Shown: positions 1-9,142 of the stretch, one piece after another
Numbering within the stretch: the stretch's first letter is position 1
Layout of the letters: each line of letters begins with the position of its first letter
Assembly (NCBI GenBank): GCA_050180235.1
Contig: JBFXEJ010000005.1
Location: 1 to 64,000 of the forward strand
Length of the DNA stretch: 64,000 nucleotides
Reading direction: 5' to 3'
Source: JAABRU01 sp050180235
GTDB taxonomy: Bacteria > Desulfobacterota > Desulfobacteria > Desulfobacterales > Desulfococcaceae
Notes under the pieces: generated by a model
Databases searched by the model: none
The model's input: only the letters and a program-made list of their open reading frames with translations
What the model was told of the DNA's origin: nothing
Translations under genes and position numbers: made by a program

Positions 1-3000
1 CCAAAGATATTGTGATTTACCTGATTGGCAAAGGAAATGCGGGCGGTTTTCAACTGGCTGACACAGTTCTTTCCCCTGAAATTCTGGATATATGGATCGA
101 CACTTTGCAGCAGAAAATTCCGGGAAAAGTGATTCTGATCTGCGATTTTGCTTATTCCGATCTGTTCCTGCCGAAACTGTCTGGGGAAAACCGCATTGCA
201 ATAACATCAGGTTCGGATGTGAATACGCCCTTTTCCACTTTTTTCTGGAAAAATGTTTACAGCGGACTGAGCGCGGGAATGGCTTTTTCCCAGGCTGCTG
301 ATGCAGTGAAAACAGTGTCAGGAGGAGCCGCTGTGCCATTGCTGGATGACAATGGCAACGGCATTGCAAACGAACGCACGGACGGGCAGATCGCAGATGA
401 TTATTTTATCGGAGCGGGGATTCGCCTGACCTCGGATCAGCCCCTTGCAGATTCACTTCCCTCAGCCGCAGTGAATGTAACAGGCGGGGAAAGTGTCACC
501 ATTGCAGCGGACGGCATATCATCAGCGACTGAAATCAGCAGAGTCTGGGCTGTCATCACTCCGCCCGGATACGGAACCCTGCATCAGAATTCCGAACCTG
601 TGACGATTCCGCTTTCCGATGAGGGAAACGGACACTATGCGGCTTCATATGCGGATTTTTCTTATTTTGGCGATTACCGTGTGGCGGTTTATGCGGAAGA
701 TTCTCAGAATGCGGAAGATTCTCAGAAAGCTGTTTCCATTGTGAAGGAGACAGTGATTCACAGAACGGACGGGCCGGACATTTATGAAAATGACAATACT
801 GTGACATCCGCCAAAGACATTGTCATCAGTGACACTGCGCAGCATCACAGTCTGCACACGGCCACTGATGCGGATTACATGCGCTTTTACGGGATTTCCG
901 GCATGAATTACAGTTTCAGTGTCTCCAATACCGGAAACTGCGGTGTCAGTTCCGAAATTTCGGACGGCACTGTGAAACAAATCCGTGCGGATGAAAACGC
1001 GGAATGGTCATGGACATGTCCGCGAGACGGCATTTATCATGTGAAAATTGCAGTTGAAGATGGAGAAACATGGACAGCGGACGCGTCATACAGAATTCAG
1101 ATATATTTGCCGGTGGGCATGTTCGCAGGCTTTTTGAGGGGATGGACTGCTCCGGATGCGGTGATACGCACTTTTGTGAATGACTCGGCTGTCGGAGCGG
1201 CTGCCGGAGCGGCTGTCGGAGCGGCTGTTGCAGGGCCGGACGGACGCTATATGATGATTCAGGAGCCGGGCACTTTTGACATTTTCATTGAGGCCGAAGG
1301 ATATGAAACATACAGGGGAAAAATCACAGTGGGCGAAGGAGGAACAACCCTGACAGATTTCACTTTGATGCGGATTGTCCCGCCGGTTCCGGTGGATCTG
1401 ATTCCCGCAGTTTCCATTGTCTCCCCTGCTGCGGATGTTGCAGTTGCCGAAGGAGAATCTGTATCTTTTCAGGGAAATGTGACCGGAGGAGATGCCCCGT
1501 TCTCATATTTCTGGAATTTCGGGGGCGGTGCGGAAAATTCGCATGTTCTGAATCCCGGAAATGTGATTTTCCCCAAACCCGGAACATACACTGTCATTTT
1601 CACTGTCACAGATGCGGACGGGGATTTGCACAGTGCGTCAGTGACAGTCACGGTGAAAGAAAAGGAAATTCCCGATACTGTTCCGGAGGTTTCAATTGCT
1701 GCATTTCCGAATTCCTGCGGGATTCCCTGTATAATCTGCTTTGAGGCGGAAATCACAGGCGGGAATCCGCCGTTCATATGTCAGTGGAATTTTGGAGATG
1801 GTCAGGCAAACAGTGACTGCAATGCTGTTCATACATTCATTGCCGCGGGAAATTACACAGTCACTTTGACCGTGACAGATGCGGACGGGGACATTGCGGA
1901 AGATTCTGTCATGATAACAGTGGCAGAAGGGGAAACTCCTGTCACTCCGGATGACACGGAACCGGCTGCGGAAATCACATCACCGTCTGCGGATGTTACA
2001 ATTGCGGAAGGGGAATCTGTGCTTTTTGCCGGAAATGTGCAAAGCGGCAATAAGCCGTTCACATATCACTGGGATTTTAGAACTGCCGGAAACAGCAGTG
2101 AAAAAAACCCCGGCGGGATTGCATTCAGCACTGCCGGAGAATACACCGTGATTTTCACTGTCACGGATGCGGACGGCGATACAGACAGCGCAACTGTGAA
2201 AGTCACAGTGAAAGAAACTGCTGTCCCGGTTCAGCCTGTCCTGCCTGAAACACTTTATCCTGAAAACGGAAAAACAGATGTTTCCCTCACTCCGGTTCTC
2301 ACTGTCAGACCGCTTTCAGATTCCGTATTTATTCATTCGCAGACAGATTGGCAGATCAGCACGGATGAAAATTTTTCCCTTAAAATTACGGATATTGAAA
2401 CCACAAATCATCTGACGGAATTTCCGGTTCCGAATCTGGTGCTGAAACCGGACACAGTTTATTACTGGAGAGTGCAGTTCAGAGAGAGCAGCGGAAATCT
2501 CTCTGAATGGTCGGAAACCGTCTCATTCACCACTTCTGCGGATAACAGTGATTCAGATAACAACGGCATTCCCGATGATTTTCAGAGAAATTCGGATGAT
2601 CCTGCAATGAAATGTGTGAATACGAAATCCGGCAGAAGCATCTGCATAAAAGGTTCTGTGAATGTGAAATCTGCTGAATTTCTCACGTACACTGACCCGG
2701 AAACCCTTTCCGAAATTCCCGGAGAAATGACATTCGGGCTTGCGGGTTTCCGCATTCTCACCAATGAAAAAAGTGACACAGCCGAAATCATCATTCATCT
2801 TTCCGAATCTGTTCCGTCCGGTTCCGGATGGTATCAGTATGACAGCATCAGGGGATGGCAGAATATTTCTGATCATAACGCCATTGACAGAACAAACCGC
2901 ATCATCACCCTGAACATCACAGACGGCGGCAATAGAGACGCGGATGGAACCGCAAACGGCATCATTGTCCATTTCTCCGGCCCGGTTATTCCCGCCCTGA

Positions 3001-3071
3001 AAACCGTATCCGTCTCAGGCCCTGACAGCGGCAACGCGGGCGGATGCTTCATCAAATCCCTTGCATTCTGA
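1..3071 (+). CDS. Large secreted PKD-repeat protein with degenerate caspase-like (C13) N-terminus and choice-of-anchor U C-terminus, 5' end cut by the window
   Basis: The frame is open from base 3, so the true start lies upstream; a GTG at 12 is only the first possible start seen. Counting from that GTG: residues 1-140 resemble a C13/caspase-like peptidase core ending in PLLDDNGNG; about 258-365 a PPC-like domain (YENDNT, DADYMRFY); 370-450 a carboxypeptidase-regulatory-like beta fold; three PKD domains at about 466-548, 554-640 and 650-735, each ending in a TVTDADGD motif; a FnIII-like domain at 740-835; and a choice-of-anchor-U-like region at 843-1000 (TDGGNRDADGTANGIIV). The C-terminus is GGCFIKSLAF, like the Cys-containing tails of surface proteins in related bacteria. 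Expected location is extracellular, possibly exported by the type II system in this window (inference). Short in-frame repeats occur at 691-729 and 1187-1229. The positions where the peptidase His and Cys are expected read GKG and FAY, so activity is doubtful. Confidence 0.8.
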   Translation, partial: KDIVIYLIGKGNAGGFQLADTVLSPEILDIWIDTLQQKIPGKVILICDFAYSDLFLPKLSGENRIAITSGSDVNTPFSTFFWKNVYSGLSAGMAFSQAADAVKTVSGGAAVPLLDDNGNGIANERTDGQIADDYFIGAGIRLTSDQPLADSLPSAAVNVTGGESVTIAADGISSATEISRVWAVITPPGYGTLHQNSEPVTIPLSDEGNGHYAASYADFSYFGDYRVAVYAEDSQNAEDSQKAVSIVKETVIHRTDGPDIYENDNTVTSAKDIVISDTAQHHSLHTATDADYMRFYGISGMNYSFSVSNTGNCGVSSEISDGTVKQIRADENAEWSWTCPRDGIYHVKIAVEDGETWTADASYRIQIYLPVGMFAGFLRGWTAPDAVIRTFVNDSAVGAAAGAAVGAAVAGPDGRYMMIQEPGTFDIFIEAEGYETYRGKITVGEGGTTLTDFTLMRIVPPVPVDLIPAVSIVSPAADVAVAEGESVSFQGNVTGGDAPFSYFWNFGGGAENSHVLNPGNVIFPKPGTYTVIFTVTDADGDLHSASVTVTVKEKEIPDTVPEVSIAAFPNSCGIPCIICFEAEITGGNPPFICQWNFGDGQANSDCNAVHTFIAAGNYTVTLTVTDADGDIAEDSVMITVAEGETPVTPDDTEPAAEITSPSADVTIAEGESVLFAGNVQSGNKPFTYHWDFRTAGNSSEKNPGGIAFSTAGEYTVIFTVTDADGDTDSATVKVTVKETAVPVQPVLPETLYPENGKTDVSLTPVLTVRPLSDSVFIHSQTDWQISTDENFSLKITDIETTNHLTEFPVPNLVLKPDTVYYWRVQFRESSGNLSEWSETVSFTTSADNSDSDNNGIPDDFQRNSDDPAMKCVNTKSGRSICIKGSVNVKSAEFLTYTDPETLSEIPGEMTFGLAGFRILTNEKSDTAEIIIHLSESVPSGSGWYQYDSIRGWQNISDHNAIDRTNRIITLNITDGGNRDADGTANGIIVHFSGPVIPALKTVSVSGPDSGNAGGCFIKSLAF

Positions 3072-3130
3072 TTTTAATTTACAGTGAATTTGAGCATAAA
3101 TTTTTTTTGACAGTTTGCAAAGCAGTTCAT

Positions 3131-4270
3131 TTATTTTTTTAAGGGAATCGGCAGCATGACGGTGAACGTGCTTCCTTCCTCTTCCGCAGACCGAACCAGA
3201 ATCTTTCCGTCATAGGATTCGATCATTTCTTTTGCAGAAGCCAGTCCCAGCCCGGTTCCGGTGGGCCGGTCATCTTTGGCAGTCAAAGGCTTGGTTGTAT
3301 AGAAGGGATTAAATATTTTGTCCATTTTCTTTTCAGAAATGCCGTGCCCGGTATCTGTGATGTCTATACAGATATGCCCCTCTTTTACAGAAGTCTCAAT
3401 GGTCAGCACCCGATGTTCACTTTTGTACATGGCATCCACCGCATTACTGATCATATTGCCGATGCTCTGGCTGAAATGATGGTATATGCCCCGGTAGGGA
3501 GGAATTGCCCCCAGTTTCATTTCCGTGCTGACTTTGTGTTTGAAAAAGGGATTGGCCCTGAGCAGTTCAATCTGATCCCTGAGCAGTTCATTGAGGTCAA
3601 TAAACACATATTCAGTACTGCTTTCCCGGTAACTGGTGCTCAGAATTGTGCCGATGATTTTTTTCATCTGCGCTGCCGCTTTTCTGAGGTTCATAATATT
3701 GCTGTTATCCGGCTGTTTTACCGCAAGCAGTTCCGCATTTCCCATGATCACCTGAAGCGGGTTGTTGAGGTTGTGGACAATTCCGGCAGAATATCTGCCA
3801 ATGGCCGCCATTCTTTCCGCATCCACCAGTTGTTCGGTGCGTATCCTGACCTGATCGTTTAGCACTTTGTTCAGAGCCTGCAACTGATCCTCAACAGATT
3901 TCAGACGCGTAAACACTCTGACTTTGGCCAGGAGTTCTTCTGCCTTGAACGGTTTTCCGATATAATCATCAGCGCCGGCCTCATAACCTTTCAGACGTTC
4001 ATCCAGCATGGTGCGGCCCGAGACCATGATTATTTTTATGAAACCGAAAGAACCGTCTTTTCTGATTCTGCGGCAGACCTCATACCCGTCTATACCGGTC
4101 ATGGTGACATCCAGCAGGATCATATCCGGTCTGAATCCTGGAATTATCTCCAGACCCTCTTCGCCGCTGAAAGCAGTCTCGACGATATATTCCTTTTCCA
4201 GAATTTCCCTGATGGTCGCAACAACCGAGTGGGCGTCATCAACAACCAGTATTTTGTTTTTATTTGTCAT
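3131..4270 (-). CDS. Receiver-histidine kinase hybrid (REC-HisKA-HATPase)
   Basis: A soluble signalling protein of 379 residues. The N-terminal receiver domain (about 6-122) has the acidic pair D11/D12, phospho-acceptor D54 (LLDVTMTG) and K106 (GKPF). A coiled-coil linker (about 125-155) leads to a histidine box IVHNLNNPLQ with H166. The HATPase domain follows, with the N box NAVDAM, G1 box DTGHG, F box FNPFYTTKP and G2 box GTGLGLA. No membrane segment is present, so its input is probably phosphorylation of the receiver by another kinase. The ATG at 4270 is chosen because GGGGGAAAT precedes it and the receiver domain starts immediately; the frame stays open further upstream but holds no domain sequence. 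It is divergent from the small gene at 4429. Confidence 0.9.
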   Translation of the reverse strand: MTNKNKILVVDDAHSVVATIREILEKEYIVETAFSGEEGLEIIPGFRPDMILLDVTMTGIDGYEVCRRIRKDGSFGFIKIIMVSGRTMLDERLKGYEAGADDYIGKPFKAEELLAKVRVFTRLKSVEDQLQALNKVLNDQVRIRTEQLVDAERMAAIGRYSAGIVHNLNNPLQVIMGNAELLAVKQPDNSNIMNLRKAAAQMKKIIGTILSTSYRESSTEYVFIDLNELLRDQIELLRANPFFKHKVSTEMKLGAIPPYRGIYHHFSQSIGNMISNAVDAMYKSEHRVLTIETSVKEGHICIDITDTGHGISEKKMDKIFNPFYTTKPLTAKDDRPTGTGLGLASAKEMIESYDGKILVRSAEEEGSTFTVMLPIPLKK

Positions 4271-4325
4271 ATTTCCCCCTGACACCTGTTGAAAGTGGCA
4301 TTTTTCCCTATTTTTGCATAATTTA

Positions 4326-4354
4326 TTGACAAAATAAAGAGTTAAACTTAAATT
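4326..4354 (+). promoter_or_regulatory. Sigma-70-type promoter for the 4429 gene
   Basis: TTGACA (4326-4331), a 17-base spacer and TAAATT (4349-4354), in AT-rich DNA about 75 bases upstream of the start at 4429. Read directly; activity is inferred. Confidence 0.5.
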
Positions 4355-4428
4355 TATCAGACAAAAATGAAAAATTTTTTTTCTTAATTTTTTTTCTATT
4401 AATATGAATATATTGCGAAAGGAGCATA

Positions 4429-4647
4429 ATGAAAAAGGAAAAGAAGACACTTATCATAAACGCAACTGTGGAAATTTCGGCTGATGCTCTGCAGACCATT
4501 GTCGAAAATGCCAAAAAGATGGCGGGAAGGAATGAAAAAGGCTGGTACCGGGTGGATACTGCCGGGAAAGTGGGGGAAATGATTTCCCGCTTCCTTTCTG
4601 AGAAGGATTTTGAAACCTACGCTGAAAATCCGGAAAATTACCGATAA
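4429..4647 (+). CDS. Small conserved-looking protein of unknown function (72 aa)
   Basis: A well-formed small gene: the ATG follows AAAGGAGC, the reading frame is Lys/Glu-rich, and a promoter-like sequence lies upstream. The product is soluble with no signal peptide or membrane segment. It starts with a Lys-rich stretch, continues as a predicted helix (ADALQTIVENAKKMAG), then GWYRVDTAGKVGEMISRFL and a Tyr-rich acidic end. I do not recognise the family. It is divergent from the receiver-kinase gene and precedes the rubredoxin gene by 136 bases, which contain a separate promoter candidate, so cotranscription is not required. Confidence 0.65.
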   Translation: MKKEKKTLIINATVEISADALQTIVENAKKMAGRNEKGWYRVDTAGKVGEMISRFLSEKDFETYAENPENYR

Positions 4648-4686
4648 ACAGAGTCCGGCAGTTTTCCGGGCATAAGTTTTTATTTC

Positions 4687-4716
4687 TTGTGACAGTGCCT
4701 GTGTCTGTGCTATGAT
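4687..4716 (+). promoter_or_regulatory. Possible promoter for rubredoxin
   Basis: TTGTGA (4687-4692), an 18-base spacer and TATGAT (4711-4716), about 68 bases upstream of the rubredoxin start. The -35 box is a partial match. Confidence 0.4.
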
Positions 4717-4783
4717 GTTTTCAGTGTCAGGAAATTATTGTTTTTAACATGTGACATAACAGAATGAGAGGAGAATAAGAATT

Positions 4784-4960
4784 ATGGCGCGCAAGAGTAT
4801 GAAAAAATGGGAATGTCCCTGCGGGTATATTTATGATCCTGCGGAAGGCGATGCGGACAGCAATATCTCCATCGGAACCTCTTTTGATGATCTGCCTGAG
4901 GGCTGGGTCTGTCCCCGCTGCGGTGCAGAAAAGGAATTTTTTGAAGAAATGGATGAATGA
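4784..4960 (+). CDS. Rubredoxin, with a shortened first Cys motif (CPCG)
   Basis: A 58-residue protein. Recognisable rubredoxin features are GYIYDPAEGD after the first cysteine pair, the central DLPEGWVCPRCG knuckle with the second CxxC, and an acidic C-terminus. Rubredoxins bind one Fe in a Cys4 site and carry electrons in the cytoplasm, for example to oxygen- or superoxide-detoxifying enzymes in anaerobes. The first pair reads WECPCGYIYD, so the cysteines are separated by one residue instead of the usual two. The start follows GAGAGGAG; an internal ATG at 4799 is an alternative. A hairpin at 4981 probably ends the transcript. Confidence 0.9.
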   Translation: MARKSMKKWECPCGYIYDPAEGDADSNISIGTSFDDLPEGWVCPRCGAEKEFFEEMDE

Positions 4961-4980
4961 GACTTTGATTTTTTTATTTA

Positions 4981-5010
4981 TTGAGGGGTCGGCATTTCTC
5001 AGACCCCTCA
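4981..5010 (+). terminator. Hairpin downstream of rubredoxin
   Basis: Stem TGAGGGGTC / GACCCCTCA with a loop of about 10 bases, 20 bases after the rubredoxin stop. The following T-tract is weak (GCACTTATTT). Confidence 0.5.
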
Positions 5011-5200
5011 GCACTTATTTCCCTCCCCCTGAATACAGCATTCTCCCCATTGACTTTTTTCCCATTATATGAAAAAAAGACAGATGACAAAAATCTGTTT
5101 TCCGTATTTTTTCAAATACAGGGGACTGTCCGCATCTGTCAGAATGAAAACAGTTTTTTCCAAATATTTATTTATAACCCCAGCATGAGGGAGGCAAGAC

Positions 5201-7570
5201 ATGTTAAAAAATATCAGCATCAAATGGCAACTGGTGTGCATCTGCATTTTTCTGGTGTCTGTACCTGTAATCGTTTTGGGCGCAATCAGTTACCGGTTTG
5301 CACGCAATGAGACATTTGCACAGATAGAATCTCAACTGCGGCAGGAATCGCTTCAGGTAAAAATGCTGGTTGAAAGTGTGTATGACGGAATTCAGGCTGA
5401 AAAGGAGAGCAGAGAGCAGCAGGTCCGCCTGATTGTGGATGCCCAGACCGAAGCACTGCAGCATTTCATTCTTGCCTGGAAGGGAGATGAGGAAATGCTA
5501 AAAAACACTCTGGCAGCCATACGTGTCGGAAAAACCGGATATGTATGGGTTCTTGATTACGGAGGAGTCTATATAGTATCTGATGACCGTCTGCGGGATG
5601 GTGAGAATCTGTGGAATGCACAGGATGCCAATGGAAATTTTTTCATTCAGGAAATGGTTCGCAGAGGAAAGCAGGTGGAAAAAGGCGGAGCCGCGCATAT
5701 GTCCTATTCCTGGATGAATCCCGGGGACAGCAAAGCCAGGGAAAAAATATCCACGATTTTCCATGTTCCGGAACGCAAATGGGTGGCAGGCGTCAGTGTC
5801 TATTATGATGAACTGACAGACATGGAATATGAAAAAACGAAAATTGAGATGCTCAAAAACCGGCTTGCCGGTATGCCGGTGGGAAAAAGCGGTTATGTGT
5901 GCATACTCAATGAAAAAGGTGAATATGTCTTATCCCTTGAAAGAAAAAGGGATGGGGAAAACATTATGAAATCCAGAGATGAAAAAGGAAATTTCTTTAT
6001 TCAGGACATCGTAAGCACCGGTCTGTCTCTGGGGGAAAATGAAACTGCTGTGAATTATTATCCCTGGAAAAATCCCGGAGAACCCCAGGCCCGTCTCAAA
6101 CTGGCCGGATATTCCCATTTTCCGAAATGGAACTGGGTTATTGCCCCGACCGCATATCAGGACGATTTTCTGGACGGACTGAGAAAAATACTCAGACTGA
6201 CCATTCTGACTGTGCTGATTTCCATTTTTGCAGGTTCGCTTATCACATATCTTTTTGCCACCTTCATGGGCAGAAAAATGAAGGTTCTGGCATCCAAAAT
6301 GATGATTATCTCAAGCGGGGATCTGAGTGTGGAGGCTGAGGGCAGAACAGGAAAAAATGAAATCGGTGTTATGAATGAGGCCATGAACAGAATGGTGGCC
6401 AATCTCAGAAACACAGCAATGATGGCAGAAAAAATTGCAGCCGGTGATCTGGATGTCACTGTCAGCATTCTTTCGGAAAAAGACACCCTGGGACATGCGC
6501 TCAGGGACATGGTGGAGAAACTGCTTGAGGTGGTCGGGAATCTGCGGCAGGCATCGGATATCAGCAAGTCTATGGCAGACAGTCTGAAAACATCGGCTGA
6601 GGATGTGTCTTCTCTCAGCAGGCAGATCAGTCTGACTGCGGATCAGATGGCAGAAGGCTCCAATGAGCAGGCGGCCGCGTCTGAACAGGCATCGTCTTCG
6701 ATGGAAGAGATGAGCAGCAATATCCGGCAGAATGCGGACAATGCCTTTCAGACAGAAAAGATTTCCAAAAAAGCTCTTGATTATACACAGCAAAGTGCTC
6801 AGACAGTTGAAAAAACCGTACTTGCCATGCAGGAGATTGCAGAAAAGATTTCCATTATAGAGGAAATCGCGCGGCAGACCAATATGCTGGCTCTCAATGC
6901 CGCAATTGAGGCTGCGCGCGCGGGCGATCACGGAAAAGGATTCACAGTGGTTGCTTCGGAAGTTATGAAACTGGCCGAGCGGAGCAGGAACGCGGCTGCC
7001 CAGATCAACAAACTTTCCACTTCCAGTGTGGATGTGGCTGAAAAAGCAGGGGAACTTCTGCGCCATACTGTGCCGGATATTCAGAAGACAGCCGAACTGG
7101 TGCAGGAAATCAGCGTGGCCTCAAATGAGCAGAGCACAGGCGCAGATCAGATCAATATGGCCATTCAGCAGCTCAATCTGGTGATTCAGAGCAATGCTGC
7201 CGCATCAGAGGAAATGTCGGCCAGTTCCGAAAGACTGGCCTCCAGTGCGGAGAATCTGCTGGCAGGTGCGGCAGATATGGCAGGACAGGCGGCCAGACTG
7301 CGGGAAACCATTGCTTTTTTCAGAATCAGTCAGCAGGAGGCAAAAACTGCTGAATCCTTTCCGGAAAAAAACAGAATGCAGGAAAAAGGCATAAACAGCC
7401 AATCCCCCGGTGCACATGAAAGAATGGAAAGGAAAAATCCTCCCCGGCAGGAAAGAAAAGATCAGCCCAATTCGGAGAAAAAATCTCCGGCAAAGGAAAT
7501 GCCGAGACTGGAAGCAAAGAATCTTTCCTTTGCGGATGATCATCCGGATGACACTTTTGAACGGTTTTAA
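5201..7570 (+). CDS. Methyl-accepting chemotaxis protein with tandem Cache sensor domains and a C-terminal CheR tether
   Basis: A transmembrane chemoreceptor of 789 residues; the ATG follows GAGGGAGG. The N-terminal membrane helix is at about 9-31. The periplasmic region holds two Cache modules, shown by the paired motifs GKTGYVWVLDYGG / GKSGYVCILNEKG and WMNPGDSKA / WKNPGEPQA (about 45-330). A second membrane helix at 329-352 is followed by HAMP (about 353-405) and the cytoplasmic signalling hairpin, with tip IARQTNMLALNAAIEAARAG. Such receptors pass ligand binding to CheA/CheW. After the hairpin comes a polar Lys/Glu/Pro-rich linker of about 80 residues ending in TFERF at the C-terminus, which fits the aromatic-x-x-aromatic pentapeptide that recruits CheR/CheB. 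The ligand is unknown; no che genes lie in the window. Confidence 0.95.
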   Translation: MLKNISIKWQLVCICIFLVSVPVIVLGAISYRFARNETFAQIESQLRQESLQVKMLVESVYDGIQAEKESREQQVRLIVDAQTEALQHFILAWKGDEEMLKNTLAAIRVGKTGYVWVLDYGGVYIVSDDRLRDGENLWNAQDANGNFFIQEMVRRGKQVEKGGAAHMSYSWMNPGDSKAREKISTIFHVPERKWVAGVSVYYDELTDMEYEKTKIEMLKNRLAGMPVGKSGYVCILNEKGEYVLSLERKRDGENIMKSRDEKGNFFIQDIVSTGLSLGENETAVNYYPWKNPGEPQARLKLAGYSHFPKWNWVIAPTAYQDDFLDGLRKILRLTILTVLISIFAGSLITYLFATFMGRKMKVLASKMMIISSGDLSVEAEGRTGKNEIGVMNEAMNRMVANLRNTAMMAEKIAAGDLDVTVSILSEKDTLGHALRDMVEKLLEVVGNLRQASDISKSMADSLKTSAEDVSSLSRQISLTADQMAEGSNEQAAASEQASSSMEEMSSNIRQNADNAFQTEKISKKALDYTQQSAQTVEKTVLAMQEIAEKISIIEEIARQTNMLALNAAIEAARAGDHGKGFTVVASEVMKLAERSRNAAAQINKLSTSSVDVAEKAGELLRHTVPDIQKTAELVQEISVASNEQSTGADQINMAIQQLNLVIQSNAAASEEMSASSERLASSAENLLAGAADMAGQAARLRETIAFFRISQQEAKTAESFPEKNRMQEKGINSQSPGAHERMERKNPPRQERKDQPNSEKKSPAKEMPRLEAKNLSFADDHPDDTFERF

Positions 7571-7580
7571 TCATTCCGGA

Positions 7581-7603
7581 GTGCCAGACTGAAAGTCTGG
7601 CAC
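7581..7603. terminator. Palindrome after the chemoreceptor gene
   Basis: Perfect stem GTGCCAGACT / AGTCTGGCAC, 10 bases past the stop at 7570. No clean T-tract follows. A related palindrome occurs at 45071, so it may be a dispersed repeat as well as a stop signal. Confidence 0.45.
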
Positions 7604-7619
7604 TTCTTCACCCGTTTAA

Positions 7620-7701
7620 AAAGCAGGGAAAGTAGCAAAAGCTTCCAGCTTTTGCCCTGTGCCTGTAAACTGAAACAGGATATTTATTTTCAGAAATCAC
7701 C
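7620..7701. repeat. Truncated family III repeat
   Basis: Contains the family III core and right end (TATTTATTTTCAGAAATCACC) but lacks the left GGTGATTTC end. Full 101 bp copies are at 9039 and 26511. Confidence 0.7.
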
Positions 7702-7833
7702 TAAGTCTGCGGAACCGGCATCCTGCCGCCCCGCGAAACAGAATATGTGAAAAAACTTATTTGACAGACCAATCAGCCTGTTTTCATTTCCCTTTTGGCA
7801 AAGGGAAGGGGATTTCAGGAGAGCGAGGTGACA

Positions 7834-8736
7834 ATGATTCTCAGTATCGGTGAAATTCTCTGTGACATTTTTCCGGAATATCAGAGAATAGGCGGAGCGC
7901 CTTTCAATTTTGCCTTTCATCTCAGGGCGATGGGATTTCCGATCATCCTGATTTCCCGCGTGGGCAAAGATGAAAAAGGTGAACGTATTCTCTCTTTTAT
8001 GGCAGAAAAGGGTTTTGACACATCCTTTATCCAGAAAGATACGGAAAAGCAAACCGGTCAGGTTCTGGTGGAAACAGATGAAGAGGGCCGTCCGCATTTT
8101 CACATTCTCAGGAATGCAGCCTATGATGATACGGAATTCCGGGATGAAATAGTGGAAGAACTGCGGAAAATCCCCCGGCTTATTTACTACGGAACCCTGA
8201 TTCAGCGGACTCCCAATGGGGCACAAACCCTTATGAAGATTCTGGAAAACAGGAATCCTGCCACTTCCTGCTTTTATGATATGAATCTGCGTCCGGAATG
8301 CTATGACCAGAACAGCATCATCAAATCCCTGATTCACTGTGATGTGCTCAAGATCAGTGATGCGGAACTGAGTCTTCTCAAATCTCTGTTCAATGCAGAT
8401 ACCTCAGATCGTCTTTTTATTGAGGATCTGATGCACAATTATTTCATCCGCTGGCTTTGCCTTACACGGGGGGCAGAGGGAAGTTCTCTGTTCACCGCAG
8501 ACGGGGTCTGGTCAGAACCGGTCAGAAATGATATTCCTGTTCTGGATACTGTGGGCGCGGGAGATGCATATTCTGCAGTACTGGCAATGGGATTTCTGAA
8601 TGGATGGAAACCGGAAACCATTGTGAAACGGGCCACAGCTTTTGCAGGAGCCGTATGCGGCATACCGGGGGCCATTCCCGATGATGCAGCTTTTTATGAA
8701 CACTATTGTGAATGGACAAAGGAGATTTCCCTGTGA
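7834..8736 (+). CDS. PfkB-family sugar kinase (fructokinase-like)
   Basis: A 300-residue cytoplasmic kinase of the ribokinase/PfkB family, which phosphorylates sugars or nucleosides with ATP. Visible hallmarks are the N-terminal GGAPFNFAFHLRAMG substrate-binding glycines, SRVGKDEKGERI, and near the C-terminus the second PfkB signature DTVGAGDAYSA with the catalytic Asp. The Gly-Gly-Ala-Pro-Phe-Asn pattern is closest to fructokinases; the exact sugar cannot be set from sequence. ATG 7834 is chosen over an upstream in-frame start at 7795 because AGGAGAGCGAGG lies just before it and the domain begins there. It is a single gene followed directly by repeat DNA. Confidence 0.88.
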   Translation: MILSIGEILCDIFPEYQRIGGAPFNFAFHLRAMGFPIILISRVGKDEKGERILSFMAEKGFDTSFIQKDTEKQTGQVLVETDEEGRPHFHILRNAAYDDTEFRDEIVEELRKIPRLIYYGTLIQRTPNGAQTLMKILENRNPATSCFYDMNLRPECYDQNSIIKSLIHCDVLKISDAELSLLKSLFNADTSDRLFIEDLMHNYFIRWLCLTRGAEGSSLFTADGVWSEPVRNDIPVLDTVGAGDAYSAVLAMGFLNGWKPETIVKRATAFAGAVCGIPGAIPDDAAFYEHYCEWTKEISL

Positions 8737-8771
8737 ATGGCGGTTTCTGGCAAAGGAACACCAGAAAAACC

Positions 8772-8919
8772 CAATGCCGTTTCCTTAAGCAGAAAATTCC
8801 CCTCCCCCGGCGGGAGGGGTCAGGGGAGGGGGAAAAACAGCAGTTTGCAATCAGATGATATTTTCACCCTCCCCCCTGCCCCTCCCTCAAGGGAGGGGAG
8901 CCTTAAGGAAACGGCATTG
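8772..8919. mobile_element. MITE-like element, family I copy 1 (148 bp)
   Basis: Terminal inverted repeats CAATGCCGTTTCCTTAAG / CTTAAGGAAACGGCATTG enclose inner C/G-rich palindromes (CCCCTCCC...GGGAGGGG). Flanks AGAAAAACC (8763-8771) and AGGAAAACC (8920-8928) form a 9 bp target duplication with one mismatch. No coding capacity. It is inserted at the edge of an rsmA-like fragment. Confidence 0.85.
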
Positions 8920-9038
8920 AGGAAAACCCTGCGGAACGCTCTGACCGGAAGCGAACTGCATATTCATCCGGATACTGCGGGCAGTCAGGGTTTTTAAAAA
9001 AAACAGGCAGTGCAATTTTTCTGTCCGGAAACCATTTA

Positions 9039-9139
9039 GGTGATTTCCAGGAAAGAATATACCAGAAAAGTAGCAAAAGCTTCCAGCTTTTGCCCTGTGC
9101 CCGTGAACTGAGCCGGGATATTTATTTTCATAAATCACC
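9039..9139. repeat. Family III repeat, full copy (101 bp)
   Basis: Ends GGTGATTTCC and TAAATCACC, core CAAAAGCTTCCAGCTTTTG. Same length as the inverted copy at 26511-26611. Lies inside the broken rsmA remnant. Confidence 0.75.
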
Positions 9140-9142
9140 TAA

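Noticed and set aside
6311..7066. 251-codon minus-strand frame within the chemoreceptor gene
   Set aside because: Antisense shadow of the conserved signalling hairpin; Cys/His/Phe-rich translation without family similarity.
8737..8997. Small gene directly after the PfkB kinase
   Set aside because: It runs through a family I element into the rsmA remnant; translated repeat DNA.
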